Below, piece after piece: positions 49,753 to 58,360 of a DNA stretch of 64,000 nucleotides (the stretch's first letter is position 1; every line of letters starts with the position of its first letter). The translations under genes were made by a program, and so were the position numbers. Location of the stretch: assembly GCA_014385025.1 (NCBI GenBank), contig JACRTB010000008.1:95598-159597 (forward strand). Direction: 5' to 3'. Under the pieces are notes generated by a model. The model saw only the letters and a program-made list of their open reading frames with translations, was not told the origin of the DNA and searched no databases. Source of the DNA: Yanshouia hominis (lineage in GTDB: Bacteria; Bacillota; Clostridia; Oscillospirales; Ruminococcaceae).

Positions 49753-51027
49753 TTACCCCTGCGGATGATTTTTGCGCCAAAGGCGGTCGGCGGCGAGCAG
49801 GACTCCCGCCTTGCCTGTGGGATAGGTCAGTCCGCCCTGAAGCCAGACGGCATACGGTTCACGCATCGGCCCGTCTGCGGAAAGCTCAATCGAGGCGCCG
49901 AGCGTAAAGGTGCCCGCTGCCATAATGACCTGGCTTTCGTATCCGGGCATGTCCCACGGCTCAGGGGCGGCTGTGGAATCGATAGGAGAACCCGACTGAA
50001 TTCCGCCGCAGAAAGCGATCAGAGCCTCGGGGGTGCGCAGTGCAATCGCCTGAATGATGTCGTGGCGCGCCTGTGCCGATGTCGGATAGGTTTCAAACCC
50101 CATTTCTTCAAACAGAGCGGCTGCAAAAACAGCCGTTTTCAACGCGGAAGCAACAGTGGTTGGAGCAAGGAAAAGCCCTAAGTACATCGCACGCAGCTCG
50201 TCGAGCGAGCAGCCGACCTCCCGCCCGCTGCCGGGGGTGGTCAAACGGTAGGAACAGCGTTCGATCAGGTCGTGCCGCCCGGCGAGATACCCGCCGGTGC
50301 GGGCAACACCACCGCCCGGATTCTTGATCAGTGATCCTGCAATCAGATCGGCGCCCGCCTCGGTCGGTTCGGCCCGCTCGGTAAATTCGCCGTAACAGTT
50401 ATCCACCATCACAAGAATGCCGGGATTAGAGGCTTTGACCACCCGGACCGCTTCGGCAATCTCTTCCACGGAAAGGGAAGGACGCAGGCTGTAACCGCGG
50501 GAACGCTGGATATAGGCGACCGCCGCGCTTTTTGCCGCATCGGCGGCTTCGACAAGGTCAATTTTTCCGCTCTTCAGCCCGATCTGCCGGTACCGAACTC
50601 CCCAATCAGAGAGAGAGCCGTCGTTTCGTCCTGAATCCCGGATTCCGATGACCTCCTCGAGTGTGTCATAGGGGCTTCCGGTCAGAGAGAGCAGGGTGTC
50701 GCCCGGGCGCAGCAGGCCGAAGAGTCCCACGGTAAGGGCGTGGGTGCCGGAGACAAAGCTGTGCCGCACAAGGGCGTCCTCGGCGCCGAAGGCCGAAGCG
50801 AAGACGGCGTCGAGGGTTTCACGCCCGATGTCGCCGTATCCGTATCCGGTTGATCCGCTCAGATGGGCGGTGGAAACGCCGTGATCAAGAAACGCTTTGA
50901 GCACCTTCATGCCGTTGTACTGCTCCAGCGTGTCGATGGCGGAAAAAGCGGCCTGCGCTTTCGCCTCCGCGCGTCCGGCGAAGGCAAGAATCTCGGGAAG
51001 AATAGGAAATGGTGTTTCGATCATCAA
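49753..51027 (-). CDS. PLP enzyme of the YnbB/aluminium-resistance family
   Basis: A fold-type I pyridoxal-phosphate enzyme annotated as methionine gamma-lyase-like or aluminium resistance protein. The 424 residues show STGYGYGDIGRETLDAVFAS, VRHSFVSGTHALTVGLFGLL, VDNCYGEFTE with the PLP-nitrogen Asp, and GSLIKNPGGGVARTGGYLAG with the Schiff-base Lys. Activity of this branch is poorly defined. It is the last gene of the murD operon, overlapping the GNAT gene by 4 bases. Confidence 0.88.
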   Translation of the reverse strand: MMIETPFPILPEILAFAGRAEAKAQAAFSAIDTLEQYNGMKVLKAFLDHGVSTAHLSGSTGYGYGDIGRETLDAVFASAFGAEDALVRHSFVSGTHALTVGLFGLLRPGDTLLSLTGSPYDTLEEVIGIRDSGRNDGSLSDWGVRYRQIGLKSGKIDLVEAADAAKSAAVAYIQRSRGYSLRPSLSVEEIAEAVRVVKASNPGILVMVDNCYGEFTERAEPTEAGADLIAGSLIKNPGGGVARTGGYLAGRHDLIERCSYRLTTPGSGREVGCSLDELRAMYLGLFLAPTTVASALKTAVFAAALFEEMGFETYPTSAQARHDIIQAIALRTPEALIAFCGGIQSGSPIDSTAAPEPWDMPGYESQVIMAAGTFTLGASIELSADGPMREPYAVWLQGGLTYPTGKAGVLLAADRLWRKNHPQG

Positions 51028-51800
51028 TCTGACTCCTTATCGTCGGCTCCGCCGGCAGCAGCGCGGCGGGAGCGTGTTGCAATGAGCAAAGGGGATTTCA
51101 AAGGACGGAAGCCCGCCCGCAAATAGAAGGGAACCAGTGCGGAATCCCGGGCGGCGGTCACAACGGACAGCTTCCTGCGGCTGCAATCCTGCAAAACCGC
51201 ATGAAGAAGCCGTCCGCCCAGTCCCCGCCCCCGTGCCCCGGGCGCGGTGGCAACCATCGAGAGATAGGCATACCCGCCGCCGATGGCGCTGAGACAGGCG
51301 GTCGCCCGATCTTCCAAGAGGAAAACCTCAGCGCGTCCGCGGTTGCGGCGGCGCGTGAGGTCTGAAAGCCAGTGGAGCAGATCGGATTCGGCGGAGAATG
51401 CGGGATCGGCCTCGCAGAGCAGCGCAAAAACCCGCCGCAGCCGGTCTGCGGGGACGGCGGGGGGCCGCTCCCCGGAAACGGACACAGCGGGGGCATGGAT
51501 GAGGGCGGGATGCTGCTCCAGCTGCCATCCGTCCGGCAGACGGGCGGCGGCGGGCAGCCCCTCGATGCGGGCGGCGCCGAGCATCAGAGCAAAATCCCAA
51601 AGCTCGTTTGGGTCGCAGCACCCGGACAGGAGAAGCCGGTCCCCCCAATGGCAGAGAACCCCGCCCTCTCCGCTGCGGTAACAATCCGCTTTCAGTTCGT
51701 TTGCCATCGAGCCGTAGCAGTCGGCCAGCGTTTCGATGCGGCAGCCGGTCAGCGGATCGGGGCAGCAAAGCGCTTCTCCGGGAGAAAGCAACCGGATCAC
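51024..51800 (-). CDS. GNAT-family N-acetyltransferase
   Basis: The 258 residues have an unassigned N-terminal half and a C-terminal GNAT domain with AYLSMVATAPGARGRGLGGR (acetyl-CoA pyrophosphate loop) and FYLRAGFRPLKSP. The substrate is unknown. It overlaps both neighbours by 4 bases within the murD operon. Confidence 0.85.
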   Translation of the reverse strand: MIRLLSPGEALCCPDPLTGCRIETLADCYGSMANELKADCYRSGEGGVLCHWGDRLLLSGCCDPNELWDFALMLGAARIEGLPAAARLPDGWQLEQHPALIHAPAVSVSGERPPAVPADRLRRVFALLCEADPAFSAESDLLHWLSDLTRRRNRGRAEVFLLEDRATACLSAIGGGYAYLSMVATAPGARGRGLGGRLLHAVLQDCSRRKLSVVTAARDSALVPFYLRAGFRPLKSPLLIATRSRRAAAGGADDKESD

Positions 51801-52828
51801 AGGGCCGCGAGCGGGCCGATCAGGGCGAGAAGCAGCCGTTCGGCGTTCTCGAGGTCCCGCAGCGCCGCGACGGTGGAACCGCTGTGAAGGTAGCGGCAGG
51901 GAACCGAGAGGGCAAGCGTGCGGGAGCCCGCGCCCGCGCGGGAAACGGCGCGGGCCTCGTTGCCGCCGTAGACCCCCTCCTTGGTCTGTACGGGAATCTC
52001 CAGCCGCTTGGCAGTGTCAAAGGCGAGAGAAAAGAGCCCGCGGTCATAGAGGGTCCCCTTGTCGGCAAAGGATACGACCGGGCCGTGCCCCAGCGAACAG
52101 ACCACCTTGTCGGCGGGGGCGCCGTCAACGTCGCTTGCGGTGGTGGTTTCCAGAATGACGGAGATTTCCGGCGCGGTCGCATAAGCGGCCGCCGTCGCGC
52201 CGGAAAGGCCCGACTCCTCCCCGGTGGTGAAGACTCCGGTCAGCTCCCACGGACAGTCGGAAAGCAGCAGCCGCATCAGCAGCGCGCAGCCGAGCCGGTT
52301 ATCCAGCGCGCGGGAAAGCAGCATTCCCTCGCCGAATTCGCAAAACGGCTCGTCGAAGGTCACCGCATCCCCGGGTGAAACGACGGCGGCGGCCTCCTCG
52401 CGGGTGGCGGCGCCGATATCAATCGCCAGCCCCTCGGATTTGAGGGCGGCGTCCCGCTCCGAAGAGTCGAGATGATGCCAGACCTTTGCGCCGATTACGC
52501 CGGGAACCCCGCCCTCTCCGACCCGGACCCGGCGGCCGTGCAGGACCAGCGGATCAATTCCGATCGGGTGGAATTTCAGCAGGCCGCCGTCGGTGAGATA
52601 CGAGACGATCAGGCCCACCTCGTCCATGTGGGCGAAAAGAACGATCTTTTTCCCGGGGGCCTGCCCGGGCTTTGCAACGATCAGATTGCCGAGCGGATCG
52701 GTTTTCATGGAAAGCCGCGTGCTGCCGTCCTGAAGCTCTCCGGCAATGAATTCGCGCACCCGTGCTTCATCCCCCGAGATTCCCCGCAGCTCACAAAGGG
52801 AACGGGCCAGCTCTGTCAGATGCTTCAT
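51797..52828 (-). CDS. M42-family aminopeptidase (copy 1)
   Basis: A cytosolic dinuclear metalloaminopeptidase of the tetrahedral-assembly type. The 343 residues contain ISGDEARVREFI, metal ligands in FAHMDEVGLIV, SRALDNRLGC and TTGEESGLSGA, and the C-terminal Gly/His region RYLHSGSTVAALRDL. It lies next to a second M42 gene; relatives form complexes with different residue preferences to degrade peptides completely. It overlaps both neighbours by 4 bases. Confidence 0.93.
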   Translation of the reverse strand: MKHLTELARSLCELRGISGDEARVREFIAGELQDGSTRLSMKTDPLGNLIVAKPGQAPGKKIVLFAHMDEVGLIVSYLTDGGLLKFHPIGIDPLVLHGRRVRVGEGGVPGVIGAKVWHHLDSSERDAALKSEGLAIDIGAATREEAAAVVSPGDAVTFDEPFCEFGEGMLLSRALDNRLGCALLMRLLLSDCPWELTGVFTTGEESGLSGATAAAYATAPEISVILETTTASDVDGAPADKVVCSLGHGPVVSFADKGTLYDRGLFSLAFDTAKRLEIPVQTKEGVYGGNEARAVSRAGAGSRTLALSVPCRYLHSGSTVAALRDLENAERLLLALIGPLAAL

Positions 52829-53844
52829 GACAACCCCTCCTCGATGGTTTTGGCAAGCAGGCGGGCGGTTTGTTCGAGATCGCAGAGAGCGGCGATCTCT
52901 CCGGCCGTATGCATAAACCGCAGCGGGATTGAGAGCAGTCCGGTGCGGACTCCCCCGCGTGAAACGGCAATGAAATCAGCGTCGGTTCCGGTGCGGGAGC
53001 CGATGATTTCGGTCTGGTAGGGAATCCCATGCTTTTGGGCGGTTTCGGTCAGGCGGCGGGAAAGGGCGCGGTCGAGAATCGGAGCGAAGCCGATCATCGG
53101 CCCCTTGCCGATCTCGGCGCAGTCCTCCGGTCGGTCGTCCGGGGTCGAGCCGAACGAAACGTCAACGGCAAAGGCAAAATCCGGAGCCAGCGCATAGGCC
53201 GCGGTCGCAGCGCCCGCCGAACCGACCTCCTCCTGGCTGACCAGCGCCACCGAAATTTCAGCCGCCGCACATTCCCGCAGCAGCTTTGCCGCGCCGATGA
53301 CCGCCGCGCATCCGGCGCGGTCGTCGAGCGAGGCGGCGGCAACCCGGTCCCCGAGCAGCGGGGTGAGGGGGCCGTCGAGGGTGATGCGGTCGCCGTAGTT
53401 GAGTTTTCTGCGCGCCGTTTCCGCGCTCATGCCGATATCGACCACCAGCCGGTCGGCCTTTGGGGGGATGGATTTTCCGTCCGAAAGGTGAGGCGGGGTG
53501 GCAAGAATGACCCCGGGCAGCGTTTCCCGGCCCTCGCCGGTCGCATGGACGGTGACCCGCGCCCCCGAAAGGCTTCTCCGGTCGAGACCGCCGCAGGGGG
53601 CGGCTTTGACAAAGCCTTTGTCGGTGATCCGGGTGACCATCATCCCGATCGAGTCGAGGTGCGCGGTGAGCATGACATGGGGCAGCCCTGCGCGCGCGGG
53701 CTTCATGCGGCAGAGGACGCTGCTGAGCGGTGTGCGGGTCACCTCGCCCAGCGGGGAAAGGAGGCGTTCAGCCGCTTCGGCAGCTCCCCCCTCGTCCCCG
53801 GAAACACCCGGAGCGGCGCAGAGAATTTCGAGATCGTTGAACAT
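52825..53844 (-). CDS. M42-family aminopeptidase (copy 2)
   Basis: A diverged paralogue of copy 1, 339 residues: CAAPGVSGDEGGAAEAAERL, TAHLDSIGMMV, AASLDDRAGCAAVIG, SQEEVGSAGAATAAYALAPD and RFMHTAGEIAALCDLEQTA. All metal and catalytic positions remain. Start ATG 53844 follows AAGGAAG, 16 bases after the murD stop. Two tandem M42 enzymes suggest peptide turnover by a hetero-oligomer or paired specificities. Confidence 0.92.
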   Translation of the reverse strand: MFNDLEILCAAPGVSGDEGGAAEAAERLLSPLGEVTRTPLSSVLCRMKPARAGLPHVMLTAHLDSIGMMVTRITDKGFVKAAPCGGLDRRSLSGARVTVHATGEGRETLPGVILATPPHLSDGKSIPPKADRLVVDIGMSAETARRKLNYGDRITLDGPLTPLLGDRVAAASLDDRAGCAAVIGAAKLLRECAAAEISVALVSQEEVGSAGAATAAYALAPDFAFAVDVSFGSTPDDRPEDCAEIGKGPMIGFAPILDRALSRRLTETAQKHGIPYQTEIIGSRTGTDADFIAVSRGGVRTGLLSIPLRFMHTAGEIAALCDLEQTARLLAKTIEEGLS

Positions 53845-53860
53845 CGGTTTCCTTCCTTTA

Positions 53861-55252
53861 TCAGAGACCGCGGACCAGTTCCTTGAAATGGCGGCCGCGG
53901 GCCTCGAAGTTTTCATAGGCGTCGAAGCTGGCGCAGGCGGGGCTGAGAATGACCACGTCCCCCGAACGTGCCGCGGTGTTGGCGGTTCTGACCGCTTCGG
54001 CAAGATCGGATGCATGGTCGATCACCAGCCCGCTTTCGGCAAACCCTTTCGCGTTCTTCACGGCGGCCTCAATCTGACCGGCGGTCTGCCCGGTAAGGAT
54101 CAGGCGCTTGGCGCGCTCAAGCAGCACCGGGGCAAGCGGATCGAAGGAAAGGTGCTTGTCATAGCCGCCGGCAATGACAATCAAACGCTCGTCAAAGCTG
54201 CGCAGTCCCGCCACCGTGCGGGTGGGAGAGGTTGCAATCGAATCGTTGTACCAGCGTACGCCGTTTTTGTTGCGGACAAATTCGATGCGGTGCTCCACGC
54301 CGGCGAAGCTGCGGCCCACGTCGCAGATCTGGGAGGCGGTGGCGGTGCCCCAAACCGCCGAGGCGGCGGCCAAAAAGTTTTCGACATTATGCAGGCCGGG
54401 AAGCTTCAGCTCGCCGCGGTTCATCAGAGAGACGGCGCGCCCGTTTACACTGTGGTAGAGATCGCCCTTTTCATCCATCCAGCCGCCGTTTTCGACCGGA
54501 TGGCGGCGGGAGAACCAGCGCAGAGTCCCGCGGACGTCGCCCGCGTATGCGGCCGCCCCCTCGCTGTCGGCGGAGAGAACGGCGCGGGAAAAGCCGTTCT
54601 GATGCAGTACGACATTGCGCTTGGCCGTGACATACTCGGTCATATCGCGGTGGACGTCGAGGTGGTTCGGAGAGATGTTGGTCACCACCGCCACATCGGG
54701 TGAGCAGCGCATCGAAAGCAGCTGGAAGCTCGAAAGCTCGATGACACAGACATCATTTTCGCTGACGAGATCCAAAGTCGAAAGCAGGGGCTTGCCGATA
54801 TTGCCGCCCAGATGCACCGTCTTTTCGGCCGCGCGCAGCATATCCGCCATCAGGCTGGCGGTTGTGGTCTTTCCGTCCGAGCCGGTGATGCCGTAGACAG
54901 GGCAGGGGCAAAGCTCCATAAAGACCTCCAGCTCGCTGGTAACGGTCCTGCCGCGCCGGCGGGCCTCGGTGAGCTGCGGGGTCAGATAGGGGAGTCCGGG
55001 GGTGCGGAAGATAATCTCTCCGTCGAGGTGTTCCAGGTAATCTTCCCCAAGTGCCAAAATGACCCCTGCCTCGCGCAGGCGGTCAAGCTGTTCCGGGCGG
55101 AACTGCTCGGCCTTCCTCCGGTCGTGCAGGGTGACGCTGGCGCCCGCCGCCGCAAGACGGAATACCAGTTCCGCATTGCTCACGCCGAAGCCGATGACGT
55201 CGATATTTTTTCCTTCGGTCCAGGAAAAAAAGGTTTTGTTGTTAAAATACAT
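53861..55252 (-). CDS. murD: UDP-N-acetylmuramoylalanine--D-glutamate ligase
   Basis: Adds D-Glu to UDP-MurNAc-L-Ala in peptidoglycan precursor synthesis. The 463 residues show an N-terminal UDP-binding domain (DVIGFGVSNAELVFRLAAAG), ATP loop YGITGSDGKTTTASLMADML, LGGNIGKPLL, ELSSFQLLSM, NHLDVHRDM and YNDSIATSPTRTVAGL, SPACASFDAYENFEARG. Start ATG 55252 follows GGGAGGG. Unusually it is not in a dcw cluster but heads a peptidase operon. Confidence 0.95.
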   Translation of the reverse strand: MYFNNKTFFSWTEGKNIDVIGFGVSNAELVFRLAAAGASVTLHDRRKAEQFRPEQLDRLREAGVILALGEDYLEHLDGEIIFRTPGLPYLTPQLTEARRRGRTVTSELEVFMELCPCPVYGITGSDGKTTTASLMADMLRAAEKTVHLGGNIGKPLLSTLDLVSENDVCVIELSSFQLLSMRCSPDVAVVTNISPNHLDVHRDMTEYVTAKRNVVLHQNGFSRAVLSADSEGAAAYAGDVRGTLRWFSRRHPVENGGWMDEKGDLYHSVNGRAVSLMNRGELKLPGLHNVENFLAAASAVWGTATASQICDVGRSFAGVEHRIEFVRNKNGVRWYNDSIATSPTRTVAGLRSFDERLIVIAGGYDKHLSFDPLAPVLLERAKRLILTGQTAGQIEAAVKNAKGFAESGLVIDHASDLAEAVRTANTAARSGDVVILSPACASFDAYENFEARGRHFKELVRGL

Positions 55253-55394
55253 GTCGTTACCCTCCCATGTCTGTCTGAATTTTGACGGCATTTTCAGAAT
55301 CCCGGGGCAGGAAATTTGCCGGCGAAAGGCGGGACGCCATACAGCCGCCGCCGATACAAAATCCACCATCAAAGAAACGTCTTACATTTTATCT

Positions 55395-55423
55395 ATTATA
55401 GCGTTTTTTGCGGATAATATCAA
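55395..55423 (-). promoter_or_regulatory. promoter of the murD operon
   Basis: Minus strand TTGATA (55423-55418), 17 bases, TATAAT (55400-55395), leaving a 140-base leader. Confidence 0.85.
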
Positions 55424-55617
55424 TCTCTACCCTATGACGACATCTTTTTTACCGGCGCCGCGTATAATAAATCAGGCAGTCTGACCGATGGCCGCGCCGC
55501 TTTGCCGGATACGGCCTTTTTTCGGTTGCGGAAACCGGAAAAAGAGAGGAGCCGCCGTCCGGTCATCACATATGCCATGTGCCGCGGTACGCGGCGGAGA
55601 GTAAGGAGTGTAACGGT

Positions 55618-55740
55618 ATGACAGAATCCCAGCAGAGTGATTCCCCGGTTTATGAGCGCCTGAACGGGTGGTTTGAGGTTGAAGGGGACATCGACGATTT
55701 CATTTTTTATGTGGAAAGACCGAACCAGAGTGAAAAGTGA
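55618..55740 (+). CDS. 40-residue acidic small protein
   Basis: ATG 55618 lies 9 bases after AAGGAG. The frame reads MTESQQSDSPVYERLNGWFE then VEGDIDDFIFYVERPNQSEK and stops at 55740, inside a strong hairpin. It is acidic, with an aromatic-rich centre and no transmembrane segment or signal. A ribosome site, stop and terminator in register make a real gene likely. I recognise no family. It stands alone between two minus-strand genes. Confidence 0.6.
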   Translation: MTESQQSDSPVYERLNGWFEVEGDIDDFIFYVERPNQSEK

Positions 55741-55767
55741 GAGCGGCCGTTCGGCGGCCGCTCTCAC
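55737..55767 (+). terminator. terminator of the small-protein gene
   Basis: GTGAGAGCGGCCG and CGGCCGCTCTCAC form a perfect 13-bp stem around TTCGG; a short GTCTTTC tail follows. The stem includes the stop codon. Confidence 0.75.
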
Positions 55768-55864
55768 GTCTTTCAGGCCCTTCGGCATATCGGATGAAAA
55801 GGGGTACGGCCGCGGCGAGCGCCGGTCCGGGATGGATCGACCTGCCGCGGCCGTATCTGTCCGG

Positions 55865-56728
55865 TTACCGCGGGACGCCGGCGGGCTTTTGAAAGAAGCT
55901 GCGGATTTTTTGCTCCAGACGCGCCGCATCGTGGTAGCCGAGCTGGGCCGCGGCGGCAAGGCGGCGCGGATCATGCTCAAAGCGGCCGATGCTCAGAGGC
56001 GCTTCGGGTGCGATCACCAGCGCCAAACCCTTTGCTTCGGCGGCGCGAAGATCATCGAGGGTCCGGTTATAGATCAGGTAACGCCGGTCAAGCAGTTCAA
56101 TCATGGCGGGGTAGCGCCGGTACATCGTCCGGTAAACGGGGCGCAGCCCTTCCGGTTTTTTGCGGTAGGCGCGGTCGCGGGTCAGAACCACCACCACCCG
56201 GTCACAGCCGTCGGCGAGGGCTTTGCGAAACGGAATCGGGTCGGAAGTTCCGCCGTCGAGGTAGAGTCCGCCGCGGAACGGCACCATCGGAGAAAAGCAG
56301 GGGATCGAGGAGGAGGCGCGCAGCACCGTCGTATCATGGTCAAGCGCCTCCTTGCCGAAATAGACCGGACGGCCCAGCTTCACGTCGGTAACCCCGGTGA
56401 CAAATTCGCAGGGAGAAGAGAGAAACGTGCCATAGTCAAAGGGGACCAGCTCGTCCGGCACCGTCTCAAACAAAAATTTCATTCCAAAGAGGGAGCGTTC
56501 GCTCATCAGGTTCGAGAGGCTGATATACCGCTTGTCAGTCGCGTATTTGGTGTTGATCCGGTAGTTTCGCCCCCGCTGCCGCGCTACAAAGGAAACGCCG
56601 TTGCAGGCGCCGGCCGAAACGCCGATGACGTAATCGAAGGAGATTCCGGCGTTCAGAAAGCGGTCGAGCACCCCGATGGTATACATACCGCGCATCCCGC
56701 CGCCCTCGAGGACCAATCCGGTTTTCAT
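55865..56728 (-). CDS. patatin-like phospholipase
   Basis: A Ser-Asp lipid acyl hydrolase of the YjjU/RssA-like group. The 287 residues begin MKTGLVLEGGGMRGMYTIGV (oxyanion-hole glycines), with nucleophile Ser in VIGVSAGACNGVS (GxSxG) and catalytic Asp in GLYLDGGTSDPIPF. The start is set at the ATG directly before the family N terminus. The lipid substrate is unknown. Confidence 0.92.
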   Translation of the reverse strand: MKTGLVLEGGGMRGMYTIGVLDRFLNAGISFDYVIGVSAGACNGVSFVARQRGRNYRINTKYATDKRYISLSNLMSERSLFGMKFLFETVPDELVPFDYGTFLSSPCEFVTGVTDVKLGRPVYFGKEALDHDTTVLRASSSIPCFSPMVPFRGGLYLDGGTSDPIPFRKALADGCDRVVVVLTRDRAYRKKPEGLRPVYRTMYRRYPAMIELLDRRYLIYNRTLDDLRAAEAKGLALVIAPEAPLSIGRFEHDPRRLAAAAQLGYHDAARLEQKIRSFFQKPAGVPR

Positions 56729-56821
56729 GGAAACCACATCCTTATCATTGGAAGTCTGTTCTTTATAGAATACCATTTTTTCGGAGAGAAATCAGATGAA
56801 TTTTATGAACAGAGGAAAAAG

Positions 56822-57847
56822 TCATTGAAAGAGTTCTTCCGGCACAAGGATATCCGCACGCGGAATTTTGTCCCAGCAGAATTCCGACAAGAGATCCCGC
56901 AAAGTCACCGGAGCGGGGACCGGCAGCAGACCCGCGAGGAAGCCGAGCCGTCCAAGCAGCTCTTCCGGGGAAAAGCGGCTGCGAAGGATGCCGCAGTCAA
57001 GATCGCGGTCCCGTTTCGAGAGGCGGCGTCCGTCCGGAGCAAGCAGCAGCGGCAGATGAAAAAACCGCGGTGCGGAAAAGCCCAGCAGACGATAGAGGTA
57101 GAGCTGCCGGGGTGTTGAATCGAGAAGATCCCCGCCGCGCACAACCTCGGTAACCCCCATGAGCGCGTCATCGACCACCACCGCAAGCTGATAGGCGAAC
57201 ACTCCGTCGGAGCGACGTATGATGAAATCGCCGCAGCTTTTCTCAAGGTTGGCGGCGCGGCTTCCGCGGCAGCCGTCCTCAAAGGAAAAGACCTCGTCCG
57301 GAACTCTCAGCCTCCAGGCGGGGGGCCGCAGCGCGGCAAGGCGCTCGCGCTCCGATGTGCTCAGCGAAAGGCAGCGCCGGTTGTAGCGGGGCGTTCCGTC
57401 ACTCTGGTGGGGTGCGCCGGCGGCATGAAGCTCATCCCGACTGCAAAAGCAGGGATAGATCAGTCCACGCTCCTGAAGAATCCGGAAAAAATGCTGATAG
57501 ACCGCGCCGCGCTCGCTCTGACAGTAGGAGGAAAGGCCTCCCGCGGGAGAACCCCCATCATCCGGCCATGCCGCCTCCCTTTGCACATCGCGGGAGGAAC
57601 AGCCTTCCGCGGGGAAAAGCCCTCCCTCGTCCCAGTCGAGGCCGAGCCAGCGAAGATCCTCCTCGAGCTGGCGCTCGTATTCCCGGCGGCAGCGGGACGG
57701 GTCGAGATCCTCGACCCGCAGCAGCATCTGCGCATTCTGGTTGCGCGCCGAAAGCCAGGCAACCAGTGCGCAGAACAGGTTCCCAAGGTGCATCCTGCCG
57801 CTGGGACTGGGCGCAAATCGCCCGCGCGCTGTTTGTTTCTGTTCCAT
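56822..57847 (-). CDS. gluQ: glutamyl-Q tRNA(Asp) synthetase
   Basis: A truncated GluRS-like enzyme that attaches glutamate to queuosine in tRNA-Asp. The 341 residues hold GRFAPSPSGRMHLGNLFCAL (HIGH motif as HLGN), RVEDLDPSR, the zinc-site region CFCSRDEL, and RLSKRDRD in place of KMSKS. The anticodon-binding domain of true GluRS is missing, as expected. Relation to gltX of short length is possible but the RLSKRD motif and size fit GluQ. Confidence 0.92.
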   Translation of the reverse strand: MEQKQTARGRFAPSPSGRMHLGNLFCALVAWLSARNQNAQMLLRVEDLDPSRCRREYERQLEEDLRWLGLDWDEGGLFPAEGCSSRDVQREAAWPDDGGSPAGGLSSYCQSERGAVYQHFFRILQERGLIYPCFCSRDELHAAGAPHQSDGTPRYNRRCLSLSTSERERLAALRPPAWRLRVPDEVFSFEDGCRGSRAANLEKSCGDFIIRRSDGVFAYQLAVVVDDALMGVTEVVRGGDLLDSTPRQLYLYRLLGFSAPRFFHLPLLLAPDGRRLSKRDRDLDCGILRSRFSPEELLGRLGFLAGLLPVPAPVTLRDLLSEFCWDKIPRADILVPEELFQ

Positions 57848-58179
57848 AACGGCTTTCCCCCTGTCTCTTATCTCTATCTTAAAAAGGGGAGAAGGGATTG
57901 TCAAGATGCCGGAAAAACGCATAAGAGCAAAAAAATTGCAAAATTGCGGGGAGACCGTAAAACTTTCAGCAGCAGAACGGGGTGAAAATTTCACCGGGAT
58001 TTTGTATACAGGGGTTGAAGGAAGCTTTATTTCGAGAAGAATATTCATAATTTGTACAAACCCGTTTCTGTTTTCGACTGAAAAACGGAGAAAAACTCTT
58101 TGATTTCGTGAAAATTCACTGATCTTCGAGACGAATTTGTGAAAAAATGTTAATTTTAACGCTTGAAAAGCTTCAAGAC

Positions 58180-58208
58180 TTGAGCTTTTGAAGAAAAGCT
58201 GTTATAAT
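58180..58208 (+). promoter_or_regulatory. promoter of the M23/LysM/G5 gene
   Basis: TTGAGC, 17 bases, TATAAT. The interval 57848-58179 between this and gluQ contains no gene I can support. Confidence 0.8.
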
Positions 58209-58218
58209 AAAAATCCCA

Positions 58219-58260
58219 AAGAGCTATGCGCGGAGAAATTTTTCCGCATGGCTGTGGTTG
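58219..58260 (+). other. structured 5' leader of the M23 gene
   Basis: CCCAA and TTGGG close a long hairpin in which AGCTATGCG pairs with GCATGGCT and GGA-AAA with TTTTTCC. It starts at the expected transcription start. c-di-AMP riboswitches often precede wall hydrolases, but their conserved segments are not seen here. Confidence 0.45.
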
Positions 58261-58360
58261 GGGTATGCCAATATCCATCGCATGAGAACCGTTTCTTCCG
58301 CCGGGGCGGATGAAGGCGGCGGCTTTATGCGAAGACAGAGAACGAAAAGGAGATGATGCA

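Noticed and set aside
58215..58360. c-di-AMP (ydaO-type) riboswitch
   Set aside because: The gene type fits, but the conserved segments of that aptamer are not found.
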